A stretch of DNA of 64,000 nt from Massilia sp. IC2-278 (lineage in GTDB: Bacteria > Pseudomonadota > Gammaproteobacteria > Burkholderiales > Burkholderiaceae_D), in assembly GCF_020708045.1 (NCBI RefSeq), contig NZ_JAJFES010000001.1, forward strand, positions 186,001-250,000, given 5' to 3'. Shown in pieces: positions 1 through 10,995 of the stretch; the first letter of the stretch is position 1, and each line of letters opens with the position of its first letter. The translations under genes were made by a program, and so were the position numbers. The notes under the pieces were generated by a model. That model saw only the letters and a program-made list of their open reading frames with translations. It was not told the origin of the DNA and ran no database searches.

Positions 1-1650
<1,650 letters not shown>

Positions 1651-1669
1651 TAGGCAAGTAGTACCCGTC

Positions 1670-1716
1670 AAACCACAGAGTTCGCGCGGCTCCCGTCGCG
1701 CGCCTCTGTGGTTTTC
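1670..1716 (+). terminator. Intrinsic terminator after carB
   Basis: An 11-bp perfect stem (AAACCACAGAG at 1670-1680 pairing with CTCTGTGGTTT at 1704-1714) encloses a GC-rich loop and runs into a short T tract. It separates carB from greA. Confidence 0.85.
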
Positions 1717-1757
1717 ACTTGTACGTCCTACAAACATCAGCAGAAGCGACATTTGAA

Positions 1758-2237
1758 ATGAACACTACCGTACCGCTCACCAAATACGGCGCCGAACTTC
1801 TGAAGGAAGAACTGCATCAGCTCAAGACCAAGGAGCGCCGCATTGTCATCGACGCGATCGCCGAAGCGCGTTCGCACGGCGACCTGTCGGAAAACGCGGA
1901 ATACGACGCCGCCAAGGAGCGCCAGGCTTTCGTCGAAGGCCGCATCGCCGAACTCGAAGGCAAGCTGAGCGCCGCCCAGATCATCGACCCGGCCACGCTG
2001 GACGCCGAAGGCCGCGTGGTCTTCGCTTCCACCGTCGACCTGGAAGACCTGGAAAACGGCCAGAAGGTGAGCTACCAGATCGTCGGCATCGACGAAGCCG
2101 ACATCAAGCTGAATAAAGTCTCGGTCACCTCGCCGATCGCGCGCGCCCTGATCGGCAAGTTCGCCGGCGACGTGGTCGAAGTGCAGGCGCCGTCCGGCCC
2201 GCGCGAATACGAAATCCTGGAAGTGCGTTACGTCTGA
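1758..2237 (+). CDS. greA: Transcription elongation factor GreA
   Basis: GreA rescues backtracked RNA polymerase by inserting its coiled coil into the secondary channel and promoting transcript cleavage. The ATG at 1758 gives 159 residues, the normal family length (E. coli 158); an upstream TTG at 1719 would add 13 residues with no family support. The N-terminal antiparallel coiled coil carries the tip motif [13 protein letters not shown] with the acidic residues D42 and E45, and the C-terminal half is the FKBP-like RNAP-binding domain ([13 protein letters not shown]). The stop codon shares one base with the start of the next gene (TGATG), so the two are probably translationally coupled. Confidence 0.98.
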   Translation: MNTTVPLTKYGAELLKEELHQLKTKERRIVIDAIAEARSHGDLSENAEYDAAKERQAFVEGRIAELEGKLSAAQIIDPATLDAEGRVVFASTVDLEDLENGQKVSYQIVGIDEADIKLNKVSVTSPIARALIGKFAGDVVEVQAPSGPREYEILEVRYV

Positions 2238-2707
2238 TGACGGCCATGTCGGCGCGCGCAGTTTCCCGTATCGCCGGAGCACGGCTGCTGGTTGCGGCCT
2301 TCTGGGCTGGCGCCCTCTGGGTGCTGGGCTATGTGGCGGCGCCGGCGGTGTTCTCGACGGCGTCGGGGACAATGGCAGGCGACATCGTGGGTTCGTTCCT
2401 GCACCGGCTGGCCTGGATCAGTTTCGTTTGCGCGGCGCTGATGCTGGGGCTGGTGCGTGCTTCGGGCGACCTCGATGCGGCGCGCAAGCGCTTCCTGAAC
2501 CTGCTGGTGCTGGCGATGCTGGCGTGTGCACTGGTCATGTACGTGGGCTTGCAGCCGGCGATGGCGGCGATGCGCGAGGCGGCAGGACCGGCCGGCATCC
2601 GCGCTTCGCCCGAGTGGACCAAGTTTGCGGTCATGCATGGGGTGTCGCAGTTGTTCCACCTGATCGAAAGCGTGCTGGCGGCGGTGCTGCTGTTGAAAAG
2701 CCGCTGA
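2237..2707 (+). CDS. DUF4149 family membrane protein
   Basis: This 156-residue protein has about four hydrophobic segments (roughly residues 16-38, 58-76, 86-105 and 136-153) and matches in size and position the DUF4149 protein that sits between greA and yhbY in many Betaproteobacteria. Its function is unknown. The ATG overlaps the greA stop by one base. It is probably an inner-membrane protein; no catalytic motif is visible. The family call rests on context and topology, so it is less certain than those of its neighbours. Confidence 0.8.
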   Translation: MTAMSARAVSRIAGARLLVAAFWAGALWVLGYVAAPAVFSTASGTMAGDIVGSFLHRLAWISFVCAALMLGLVRASGDLDAARKRFLNLLVLAMLACALVMYVGLQPAMAAMREAAGPAGIRASPEWTKFAVMHGVSQLFHLIESVLAAVLLLKSR

Positions 2708-2730
2708 CCTGCTCACCGCTACCGACGAAA

Positions 2731-2760
2731 AAAAACCGGGGAATCCCCGGTTTCTTTTTT
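2731..2760. terminator. Bidirectional terminator between the DUF4149 gene and yhbY
   Basis: A 9-bp stem (AAACCGGGG / CCCCGGTTT) with a 3-base loop is flanked by an A tract on the left and a T tract on the right, so it can terminate the rightward DUF4149 transcript and the leftward yhbY transcript. Confidence 0.9.
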
Positions 2761-3229
2761 ACTTGTTCAGCGAGGTTTTCTTGCTGCTGGTCTGGCGCGG
2801 TTTGGCGCGCTTGATGTTGCCGCCGGCGGTGACTCGCTCGTTACCCTTGAGCATAACCTTGGTCACGCTCGGCTTCTTGGTGCCGCTGGCGCTGGCCTTG
2901 ACGATGGTGACTTCGCGCATGCCCTTGCCGGCCTTGCTGCTGCGTTCTTTCACCGCTTCTTTTTTCGGACGGTAGAGCACCAGCAGCTTGCCGATGTGCT
3001 GGACCGGGGCAGCGTCGAGCTCGGCGCTGATCTGTTCGTACATGGCAACGCGGGCTTCGCGGTCGTCGCCGAAGACGCGGACCTTGATCAGGCCGTGCGC
3101 GTCGAGACTGGCGGCGATTTCCTTCATGACGGACTCGGTCAGGCCGGCTTCGCCGATCATGACAACTGGATTGAGCCCATGGGCTTCCGCACGCAGCGCG
3201 CTGCGCTCGGCCGGAGTGAGTTTAAGCAT
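2759..3229 (-). CDS. yhbY: YhbY/CRM-domain RNA-binding protein
   Basis: Residues 1 to about 95 form a CRM domain (start LTPAERSALRAEAHGLNPVV, loop MIGEAGLT), the fold of E. coli YhbY, which associates with pre-50S ribosomal particles. The usual bacterial protein is about 97 residues long. This one has 156, because a Lys/Arg/Ser/Thr-rich basic tail of about 60 residues (ending KPRQTSSKKTSLNK) follows the domain; the tail probably adds nonspecific RNA contacts. The gene is divergent from rlmE across only 42 bp, a pairing common in Proteobacteria. No clear Shine-Dalgarno sequence precedes the ATG. Confidence 0.95.
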   Translation of the reverse strand: MLKLTPAERSALRAEAHGLNPVVMIGEAGLTESVMKEIAASLDAHGLIKVRVFGDDREARVAMYEQISAELDAAPVQHIGKLLVLYRPKKEAVKERSSKAGKGMREVTIVKASASGTKKPSVTKVMLKGNERVTAGGNIKRAKPRQTSSKKTSLNK

Positions 3230-3271
3230 AATAATTTTTGGATGTACCTATAAAAGCAGTATTCTACGCGA

Positions 3272-3958
3272 ATGGCCAAGAACAAATTAAACAAAAACTG
3301 GTTGCACGACCATATTAACGACCCGTACGTCAAGCTGGCGCAGAAAGAAGGCTACCGTGCCCGCGCCGCTTTCAAGCTCAAGGAAATCGACGAAAGCGAA
3401 AAACTCATCAAGTCCGGGCAGGTCATTGTCGACCTCGGCTGCACGCCTGGCAGCTGGGCGCAATACACCCGGCGCAAGCTGGCGGGCAAGGAAGGCGGCG
3501 GCATCAACGGCACCATCATCGGCCTCGATATCCTGCCGATGGAGCCGATTGCCGACGTCCATTACATCCAGGGCGACTTCCGCGAAGATGTTGTATTAGA
3601 CCAACTCGCCGAGGTGCTGGAAGGCCGCAAGACCGACCTCGTGCTGTCCGACATGGCCCCGAACCTGTCGGGGATTCCCACGGCCGACGCGGCGCGCATG
3701 GAACATTTGATCGATCTCGCGATTGAGTTTTCTCAAATGCATTTGAAGCCGGGCGGCGCATTGTTGGTGAAGTGCTTCAAGGACATGGGCTTCACCCAGA
3801 TCGTCGAGAAGTTCCGCACCGAGTTCAAGACCGTCAAGCAGATCAAGCCGAAAGCAAGTCGCGACAAGTCTTCGGAAATCTTCCTGCTCGGACGTGGTCT
3901 GAAGAATCCAGTGGAATATAAATCCGGCGTAAACGACGATCCGGCCCTTGATATTTGA
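3272..3958 (+). CDS. rlmE: 23S rRNA 2'-O-methyltransferase RlmE (RrmJ/FtsJ)
   Basis: RlmE methylates the ribose of U2552 in the 23S A-loop using S-adenosylmethionine, late in 50S assembly. The SAM-binding motif [12 protein letters not shown] lies at residues 53-64, and the K-D-K-E catalytic tetrad can be placed at K35, D127, K167 and E202 (contexts [38 protein letters not shown]). The protein is 228 residues against about 209 in E. coli; part of the excess is a glycine-rich insert (KEGGGING) after the first helix and part a C-terminal tail. The ATG follows an AT-rich stretch without a visible Shine-Dalgarno. A TATTCT at 3260-3265 lies so close that a very short leader is possible. Confidence 0.97.
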   Translation: MAKNKLNKNWLHDHINDPYVKLAQKEGYRARAAFKLKEIDESEKLIKSGQVIVDLGCTPGSWAQYTRRKLAGKEGGGINGTIIGLDILPMEPIADVHYIQGDFREDVVLDQLAEVLEGRKTDLVLSDMAPNLSGIPTADAARMEHLIDLAIEFSQMHLKPGGALLVKCFKDMGFTQIVEKFRTEFKTVKQIKPKASRDKSSEIFLLGRGLKNPVEYKSGVNDDPALDI

Positions 3959-4145
3959 GATCGCAGCCACACATGCACGCCGTGATGCTCCGTTCGGTAC
4001 GCCTGATAATTGAGTCGTGCCGCACGGAACTGAAAAAAGTGGCAATATGGCATGTTGAGGCCCCGCGTGGAGCGTGGTCTCGTAGCACAGCATGTCTAAT
4101 GCGGGTAAAATCGGCAATCTCACTGGTAATGGTGCGGATCGCATC

Positions 4146-4150
4146 GGAGG
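4146..4150 (+). promoter_or_regulatory. Ribosome binding site that fixes the ftsH GTG start
   Basis: GGAGG stands 7 bases before the GTG at 4158. The open frame continues upstream to an ATG at 4092, but that start has no such site and would add 22 residues absent from FtsH proteins. Confidence 0.85.
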
Positions 4151-4157
4151 AGTTTTC

Positions 4158-6044
4158 GTGAATAATATGTTTTCCAAATCCGCCATCTGGGTGGTCGTCG
4201 CACTGCTGTTGTTCATGCTGTTCAAGCAGTTCGACAATCACAGCCCGGCCGGTGGCAGCAAGACCATCGCTTATTCCGAGCTGCTCGACGATGTGAAGGC
4301 GCGCCGCGTGAAGGACGTCGTGATCGAAGGCGCGAACATCACCGCCACCCGGACCGACGACACCAAGGTACGCGCCACCGCCACCATGCTCGACCGCGGC
4401 CTGATCGGCGACCTGCGCGAGAACGGCGTGCGCTTCGACGTCAAGCCGCCAGAAGAGCCATCGTTCCTGCAGCAGGTCTTCATCTCCTGGTTCCCGATGC
4501 TGCTCCTGATCGGCGTCTGGGTCTTCTTCATGCGCCAGATGCAGGGCGGCGGCAAGGGCGGGGCTTTCTCGTTCGGCAAGTCGAAGGCGCGCATGCTCGA
4601 TGAAACGAACAACAGCGTCACCTTCGCCGACGTCGCCGGTTGCGACGAAGCGAAAGAAGAAGTCAGCGAAATCGTCGACTTCCTGAAAGACCCGACGAAA
4701 TTCCAGAAACTCGGCGGCCGCATCCCGCGCGGCGTGCTGATGGTTGGTCCTCCGGGTACCGGTAAGACGCTGCTGGCGCGCGCCATCGCCGGCGAAGCGA
4801 AAGTGCCGTTCTTCTCGATCTCGGGTTCCGACTTCGTCGAGATGTTCGTCGGCGTGGGTGCGTCCCGCGTGCGTGACATGTTCGAGAACGCGAAAAAGCA
4901 TTCGCCTTGCATCATCTTCATCGACGAGATCGACGCGGTCGGCCGTCACCGTGGCGCCGGCATGGGCGGCGGCAACGACGAACGCGAGCAGACCCTGAAC
5001 CAGCTGCTGGTCGAAATGGACGGCTTCGAAGCCACTTCGGGCGTGATCGTCATCGCCGCCACCAACCGCGCCGACGTGCTCGACAAGGCGCTGCTGCGTC
5101 CGGGCCGTTTCGACCGCCAGGTGATGGTGGGCTTGCCGGACATCCGCGGCCGCGAACAGATCCTGAATGTGCACATGCGCAAGGTGCCGATCGGCGCCGA
5201 CGTGAAAGCCGACATCCTGGCACGCGGCACCCCGGGCTTCTCGGGCGCCGACCTGGCCAACCTGGTCAACGAAGCCGCACTGTTCGCCGCGCGCCGCAAC
5301 AAGCGCCTGGTCGAGATGCTCGACTTCGAAGACGCCAAGGACAAGATCTACATGGGTCCGGAGCGCAAGTCGATGGTCATGCGCGAAGAGGAACGCCGCA
5401 ACACGGCGTACCACGAGTCTGGCCACGCTGTCATCGCCAAGCTGTTGCCAAAGGCCGACCCCGTGCACAAGGTCACGATCATGCCGCGCGGCTATGCCCT
5501 GGGCCTGACCTGGCAGCTGCCTGAGCACGATGCGCTGTCCGGCTACAAGGACAAGATGCTGGAAGAAATCTCGATCCTGTTCGGCGGCCGTATCGCCGAA
5601 GAGATCTTCGTTGGCCAGATGTCGACCGGCGCCTCGAACGACTTCTCGCGTGCGACCAAGCTGGCGCGTTCGATGGTCACCCGTTTCGGCATGTCGGAAA
5701 GCATGGGCGTGATGGTCTACGAAGACAGCGAGAACGAAGGCTTCTTCGGTGGCGCCACCAAGACGATTTCGGAGGCGACCCAGCAAAAGGTCGACGCCGA
5801 GATCCGCGCCATCCTCGACACCCAGTACGCCCTGGCACGCCGCCTGCTGGAAGAAAACCGCGACAAGGTCGAAATGATGACCAAGGCGCTGCTCGACTGG
5901 GAAACCATCGACGCCGAGCAGATCAACGACATCATGGCCGGCCGCGAGCCGCATCCGCCGAAGTCCAGCATCCTGACCAAGCGTACGCCTCCTGGCGACA
6001 GCGGTTCGGGCGGCGTGGCCACCAACGCACCGGCACCGGCTTGA
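4158..6044 (+). CDS. ftsH: ATP-dependent zinc metalloprotease FtsH
   Basis: FtsH is the hexameric membrane-anchored AAA+ protease that degrades misassembled membrane proteins and regulators such as LpxC and sigma-32 in E. coli. From the GTG start it has 628 residues. Transmembrane segments lie at about 8-22 and 108-125 around a periplasmic domain. The AAA module has Walker A GPPGTGKT (197-204), Walker B IIFIDEID (252-259) and the second region of homology ending RPGRFDR (314-320). The zinc site is HESGH (419-423), with D495 in [12 protein letters not shown] as the probable third ligand. The C-terminus is Gly/Pro-rich. The 199-bp gap before it presumably holds its promoter, which I could not define. 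Downstream lies a terminator-like hairpin. Confidence 0.99.
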   Translation: MNNMFSKSAIWVVVALLLFMLFKQFDNHSPAGGSKTIAYSELLDDVKARRVKDVVIEGANITATRTDDTKVRATATMLDRGLIGDLRENGVRFDVKPPEEPSFLQQVFISWFPMLLLIGVWVFFMRQMQGGGKGGAFSFGKSKARMLDETNNSVTFADVAGCDEAKEEVSEIVDFLKDPTKFQKLGGRIPRGVLMVGPPGTGKTLLARAIAGEAKVPFFSISGSDFVEMFVGVGASRVRDMFENAKKHSPCIIFIDEIDAVGRHRGAGMGGGNDEREQTLNQLLVEMDGFEATSGVIVIAATNRADVLDKALLRPGRFDRQVMVGLPDIRGREQILNVHMRKVPIGADVKADILARGTPGFSGADLANLVNEAALFAARRNKRLVEMLDFEDAKDKIYMGPERKSMVMREEERRNTAYHESGHAVIAKLLPKADPVHKVTIMPRGYALGLTWQLPEHDALSGYKDKMLEEISILFGGRIAEEIFVGQMSTGASNDFSRATKLARSMVTRFGMSESMGVMVYEDSENEGFFGGATKTISEATQQKVDAEIRAILDTQYALARRLLEENRDKVEMMTKALLDWETIDAEQINDIMAGREPHPPKSSILTKRTPPGDSGSGGVATNAPAPA

Positions 6045-6062
6045 TCGGCCTGTAATACCCCT

Positions 6063-6090
6063 GCAAAAGGCATCCGTGGATGCCTTTTGC
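6063..6090 (+). terminator. Hairpin terminator after ftsH
   Basis: A perfect 13-bp stem (GCAAAAGGCATCC / GGATGCCTTTTGC) with a 2-base spacer lies between ftsH and folP. The T-rich part is inside the stem and the following T run is short, so partial read-through into folP is plausible. Confidence 0.75.
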
Positions 6091-6115
6091 TCGTTAACAC
6101 TCTGTATTTCTCCTT

Positions 6116-6952
6116 ATGCGTCAATTCCTGCAGTGCGGCCGCTTCCGTTTCGAGCTGGGGCGGCGTCCCCTCGTCATGGGCGTCCTGAACGTCACCCCCG
6201 ATTCGTTTTCCGATGGCGGCCATTACCGCTCCCTCGAGTTCGCGGTCTCGCGCGCCGAGGAGATGGTGGCCAGCGGCGTCGACATCATCGACATCGGCGG
6301 TGAATCCACCCGGCCCGGTTCGCCCAGCGTCCCGGTCGCCGAGGAACTGGCACGCGTGATGCCGGCCCTGTACGCGCTGCAGGAAGCCGGCAAGGCCTTG
6401 TCGGTCGATACCTGCAAGCCCGAGGTGATGCGCGAAGCCATCATCGCCGGCGCCGACATGATCAACGACATCAACGGTTTCCGCGCACCCGGCGCCATCG
6501 AGGCGGTCGTCAACAGTGACTGCGGCCTGTGCGTGATGCACATGCAGGGCACGCCGCAGGACATGCAGGCCCAGCCGGTCTACAGCGACGTGGTGGCGGA
6601 GGTCATCGCCTTCCTGCGCGAACGCATCGCTGCACTGGAGGCAGCCGGCGTCGACCGCGAACGTATTTGCGTCGACCCGGGCCTGGGCTTTGGCAAGACG
6701 GTCGAACACAACTACGCCTTGCTGAAGAACACGGGGCGCATTGCCGACGAACTCGGCCTGCCGGTGCTGATCGGCCTGTCGCGCAAGTCGATGATCGGCG
6801 CCATCACCGGCCGCCCGGTCGAGGAACGCCTGGCCGGCAGCCTGGCCGGTGCGTTGGCTGCGGTGGCGCAGGGCGCTAAAATTATTCGAGTACATGATGT
6901 CGCAGAGACGGTCGACGCGCTGAAGGTCTGGCGCGCGGCGACCATTGATTGA
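6116..6952 (+). CDS. folP: Dihydropteroate synthase
   Basis: FolP condenses 6-hydroxymethyl-dihydropterin diphosphate with p-aminobenzoate in folate synthesis; it is the sulfonamide target. The 278-residue protein (E. coli 282) carries the two family signatures, [17 protein letters not shown] near residue 19 and [15 protein letters not shown] near residue 58. The pterin-site FGKTVEHN and the [11 protein letters not shown] loop appear later in the TIM barrel. It is followed 23 bp later by glmM, the conserved ftsH-folP-glmM order. Confidence 0.98.
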   Translation: MRQFLQCGRFRFELGRRPLVMGVLNVTPDSFSDGGHYRSLEFAVSRAEEMVASGVDIIDIGGESTRPGSPSVPVAEELARVMPALYALQEAGKALSVDTCKPEVMREAIIAGADMINDINGFRAPGAIEAVVNSDCGLCVMHMQGTPQDMQAQPVYSDVVAEVIAFLRERIAALEAAGVDRERICVDPGLGFGKTVEHNYALLKNTGRIADELGLPVLIGLSRKSMIGAITGRPVEERLAGSLAGALAAVAQGAKIIRVHDVAETVDALKVWRAATID

Positions 6953-6975
6953 CCCTCACAAGAAAGAGAAGAAGC

Positions 6976-8313
<1,338 letters not shown>

Positions 8314-8342
8314 GCCGGAACCCGGTTCGAGCAGGGCGCACA

Positions 8343-8371
8343 TTGACGCCGCGCCTTGCGGCGAGTATGAT
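8343..8371 (+). promoter_or_regulatory. Sigma-70 promoter for the tRNA pair
   Basis: TTGACG (8343-8348) and TATGAT (8366-8371) are separated by exactly 17 bp, placing the transcription start within a few bases of the 5' end of tRNA-Pro at 8381. Confidence 0.85.
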
Positions 8372-8380
8372 GTGCGTATT

Positions 8381-8457
8381 CGGAGTGTAGCGCAGCCCGG
8401 TAGCGCACCTGGTTTGGGACCAGGGGGTCCAAGGTTCGAATCCTTGTACTCCGACCA
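8381..8457 (+). tRNA. tRNA-Pro (anticodon TGG)
   Basis: The cloverleaf is complete. The acceptor CGGAGTG pairs with TACTCCG, the anticodon stem is CCTGG/CCAGG with loop TTTGGGA (TGG at 8415-8417), the T loop is TTCGAAT, the discriminator is A, and CCA is encoded at 8455-8457. It reads CCA and, by wobble, other proline codons. Confidence 0.98.
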
Positions 8458-8466
8458 AAGCTTCAT

Positions 8467-8496
8467 AACGGGCCGTCTTCTGACGGCCCGTTTTCA
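8467..8496 (+). terminator. Terminator after tRNA-Pro
   Basis: An 11-bp stem (AACGGGCCGTC / GACGGCCCGTT) with loop TTCT is followed by TTCATTTC. It lies between the two tRNAs, so tRNA-Arg may have its own weak promoter or depend on read-through. Confidence 0.85.
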
Positions 8497-8525
8497 TTTC
8501 TTCCGGCCGTTCCGCCGGACACTGA

Positions 8526-8602
<77 letters not shown>

Positions 8603-8653
8603 AGCAGTTTTTCCCTATCGAATCCTGCCCGACGCGTTGCCCGCGAGCCTGAC

Positions 8654-8685
8654 GCACGACCGGACCGTATCGCGTCCGGCCGTGC
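8654..8685. terminator. GC-rich hairpin between tRNA-Arg and the M28 peptidase gene
   Basis: GCACGACCGGAC (8654-8665) pairs with GTCCGGCCGTGC (8674-8685) with one G-T-type mismatch. It lies 12 bp beyond the stop of the leftward peptidase gene and may end that transcript, though no good T tract follows on either strand. Confidence 0.5.
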
Positions 8686-8696
8686 ATTTCCACCAA

Positions 8697-9809
8697 TCAG
8701 CGGCGTCCTTCCTGGACACCCAGGTACTTGGCTGCCTTCGGATTACTCTTGCTCCACTTCGGCGCCTCGCTGCCGTTGGCGATGTTCCAGATCGCCAGCG
8801 CGACCGTACGGTCGACCGCCGCCATGTTCTCGTAATCGATCTTGTCCCAGTGGTCGCCCGCGCCGTGGTAATCCGGGAAGGCATAGGCGACGCTGACCGT
8901 GTGCGCTGGGATGCCCTGGTCGGCCAGCGCCTGGTTGTCGCTGTGCGCGAAATACTTGTCGCTGTTCACCGGATGCTTCCAGACCTTGATGCCGGTCTGG
9001 TCGCCTGCCTTTTTCAGGATCTCGCCGACGTCCGAGAAGTCATAACCAGTGACGGCAAAGGCGCGCTGCTGCGGGCCTTCGTTGTCGTCGGTGCGGCCAA
9101 CCTGTTCGATGTTGATGCCGGCCACGGTCTTTTCGATCGGCACCAGCGGATTGGCGCCGTAGTAGCGCGAGCCGACCAGACCGTGTTCTTCGCCGAACAC
9201 CGTCATGAAGACGATGCTGCGCTTCGGGCGTTCCTTGTTGGCGGCAAAGGCCTTGGCCAGTTCGATCACCGACACCGTGCCGCTGCCGTCGTCGTTGGCG
9301 CCGTTGAAGATGCCGTCGCCTTCGCCCGGCTTCATACCGACGTGGTCGTAGTGGGCCGTCACCAGGATGTAGGTGTCTTTCAGTACCGGGTCCGAGCCGC
9401 GCAGGATGCCGACCACGTTGCGCACCTTGGCGGGCGCCGCCGGTGCGGCGTTCTTGTCGCGGCGCGGGTTGATCTTGTTCCAGTCGGCAGTCTGGAAGTA
9501 GGGCTCGTCGCCCAGCGGCTCCAGGCCGGCGGCGCGGAATTGCGAGGCGATGAATTCGGCCGCGATGTCGAGCCCGCGCGAGGGCGTGCCGCGTCCTTCC
9601 AGCGCATCCGAGGCCAGGAAGGCCAGGTTGCCGCGCATGGCTGTGGCCGAGATGCGGTCCAGGATCGGCATGGCCGCCGCCGGTGCTGCGGCGGTCGGCG
9701 CCGAGGGGGCGGCTGGGGTGGCTGCCGGGGCTGCGGAAGCGAGCGACGCGGCGCTGGCCAGGGTGGCGAGCATGACTGCGCGGGAAAGGAGACGTCGGGT
9801 CATAGGCAT
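8697..9809 (-). CDS. Exported M28-family zinc metallopeptidase
   Basis: From the ATG at 9809 the protein has 370 residues and starts with a signal peptide (MPMTRRLLSRAVMLATLASA) followed by an Ala/Pro-rich linker. The rest is an M28 aminopeptidase-like domain with all metal-site motifs visible: TAHYDHVG, NGANDDGSG, GEEHGLVGSRYYG, INIEQVG, and the last histidine in YHGAGDHWDKIDY. Such enzymes are co-catalytic di-zinc exopeptidases acting in the periplasm or outside the cell; the substrate cannot be read from sequence. An ATG two codons later is an alternative start. TATACT (complement of 9868-9873) is a candidate -10 element. Confidence 0.9.
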   Translation of the reverse strand: MPMTRRLLSRAVMLATLASAASLASAAPAATPAAPSAPTAAAPAAAMPILDRISATAMRGNLAFLASDALEGRGTPSRGLDIAAEFIASQFRAAGLEPLGDEPYFQTADWNKINPRRDKNAAPAAPAKVRNVVGILRGSDPVLKDTYILVTAHYDHVGMKPGEGDGIFNGANDDGSGTVSVIELAKAFAANKERPKRSIVFMTVFGEEHGLVGSRYYGANPLVPIEKTVAGINIEQVGRTDDNEGPQQRAFAVTGYDFSDVGEILKKAGDQTGIKVWKHPVNSDKYFAHSDNQALADQGIPAHTVSVAYAFPDYHGAGDHWDKIDYENMAAVDRTVALAIWNIANGSEAPKWSKSNPKAAKYLGVQEGRR

Positions 9810-9944
9810 AGGAAGTCCGTGAATGTCCGGGCAAGCGGTGAAGGTTGATGAAGTAACAAACTTGCGCAGTATAGCGCCGCAGGGGCGCCGAAGCACAGGG
9901 GCGGCAGGCTGGCAAGCCGAAGGCCTGCCGGTATGATACTTATC

Positions 9945-9956
9945 TGTTTGCAAACA
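9945..9956. promoter_or_regulatory. 12-bp perfect palindrome between divergent genes
   Basis: TGTTTGCAAACA is a perfect dyad in the 223-bp gap between the leftward M28 peptidase gene and the rightward MBL-fold gene, and lies a few bases after a TATGAT (9932-9937). It could be an operator; the regulator is unknown. Confidence 0.35.
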
Positions 9957-10032
9957 AGCGCCGTCCTGCTGGGCTTCATGATAGCGTTCCGACATCGCGC
10001 GCCCATGCCGGGCCGGCCATTACGGAGTGGGT

Positions 10033-10983
10033 ATGTCTTTTTGTCGTCTGTTCGGAAGCACCGTCTTGTTTCTTGTCCTAGGCTGCGGCCTAGCTGGCGG
10101 CGTGTCTGCCCAGGAGGCGCCAACCGCCGACACCTATACGCTGAAGCTGCCGGCGGGCGACCCGGCTGCCGCCAGCGAGCAGAACGGCAACGTGCAGTTC
10201 ATCGGCACCGCCACGGTCCTGATCCGCTACCGCGGCCTGACCATCATGACCGACCCGAATTTCCTGCACAAGGGCGAGCACGTGCATCTTGGTTACGGCC
10301 TGACTTCGCAGCGGCGCACGAATCCCGCCATCGACTTCGACAAGCTGCCCCCGATCGACCTGGTGATCCTGTCGCACATGCACGACGACCATTTCGACAA
10401 GCTGGTCCAGGAAAAGCTGCCGCGCAATACGCCGATCGTCACCAACAAGGAGGCCAGCGAAGCGCTCAAGCGCCTCGGTTTCACCCAGCGCTTTGCCCTG
10501 AGCGTCTGGGACCGGCTCGAGGTGACCAAGGGCGAGGCGCGCGTGCGCATCACCGCCGCCCCCGGGCGCCACGGCGCGGCCGGCGTCTCGGTGCTGCTGC
10601 CGAAGGTGATGGGCAGCGTGCTCGATTTCGGCGCCAATGCCGACGCGCCAGACTACCGCATGTACATCAGCGGCGATACCCTGGTCTACGACGACATCCA
10701 GACCATCCCGCAGCGCTTCCCGGGCATCGACCTGGCGCTGCTGCACCTGGGCGGCACCCGCATCCTGGGCGTGTTCAAGGTGACCATGGACGGCAAGGAC
10801 GGCGTGCAGATGCTGCAGATCATCCGTCCGAAAAAGGCGATCCCGATCCACTACGACGACTACGACGTGTTCAAGTCGCCGCTGGCCGATTTCGCGCGCG
10901 AAGTAAAGGCGGCCGGGCTGGAGGAGGGCGTCGTCTACCTGAAGCACGGCGAAAGCTATACCTTCACACCGCGCCAGCGCTGA
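10033..10983 (+). CDS. Exported metallo-beta-lactamase-fold hydrolase (UlaG-like)
   Basis: The ATG at 10033 is preceded by GGAG at suitable distance; a GTG two codons earlier is also open. The 316-residue product begins with an export signal (hydrophobic to about residue 24, then GGVSAQ). VLGC at 15-18 is a weak lipobox, so a lipoprotein is possible. The metal motif SHMHDDHFDK (H115, H117, D119, H120) identifies the MBL superfamily, and the later PGRHG, SGDT and IPIHYDDYD fit the UlaG/lactonase-like branch rather than beta-lactamases. The substrate is unknown. It converges on the glycosidase gene, with 12 bp between the two stop codons. Confidence 0.85.
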   Translation: MSFCRLFGSTVLFLVLGCGLAGGVSAQEAPTADTYTLKLPAGDPAAASEQNGNVQFIGTATVLIRYRGLTIMTDPNFLHKGEHVHLGYGLTSQRRTNPAIDFDKLPPIDLVILSHMHDDHFDKLVQEKLPRNTPIVTNKEASEALKRLGFTQRFALSVWDRLEVTKGEARVRITAAPGRHGAAGVSVLLPKVMGSVLDFGANADAPDYRMYISGDTLVYDDIQTIPQRFPGIDLALLHLGGTRILGVFKVTMDGKDGVQMLQIIRPKKAIPIHYDDYDVFKSPLADFAREVKAAGLEEGVVYLKHGESYTFTPRQR

Positions 10984-10995
10984 GCGCCGGGCCGG

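Noticed and set aside
4092..4157. Longer FtsH starting at the ATG at 4092
   Set aside because: No ribosome site precedes that ATG, the extra 22 residues are not part of FtsH, and GGAGG lies at the right distance from the GTG at 4158.
3843..5954. A 703-codon minus-strand open frame opposite ftsH
   Set aside because: Antisense shadow of FtsH, whose family motifs are all on the plus strand.
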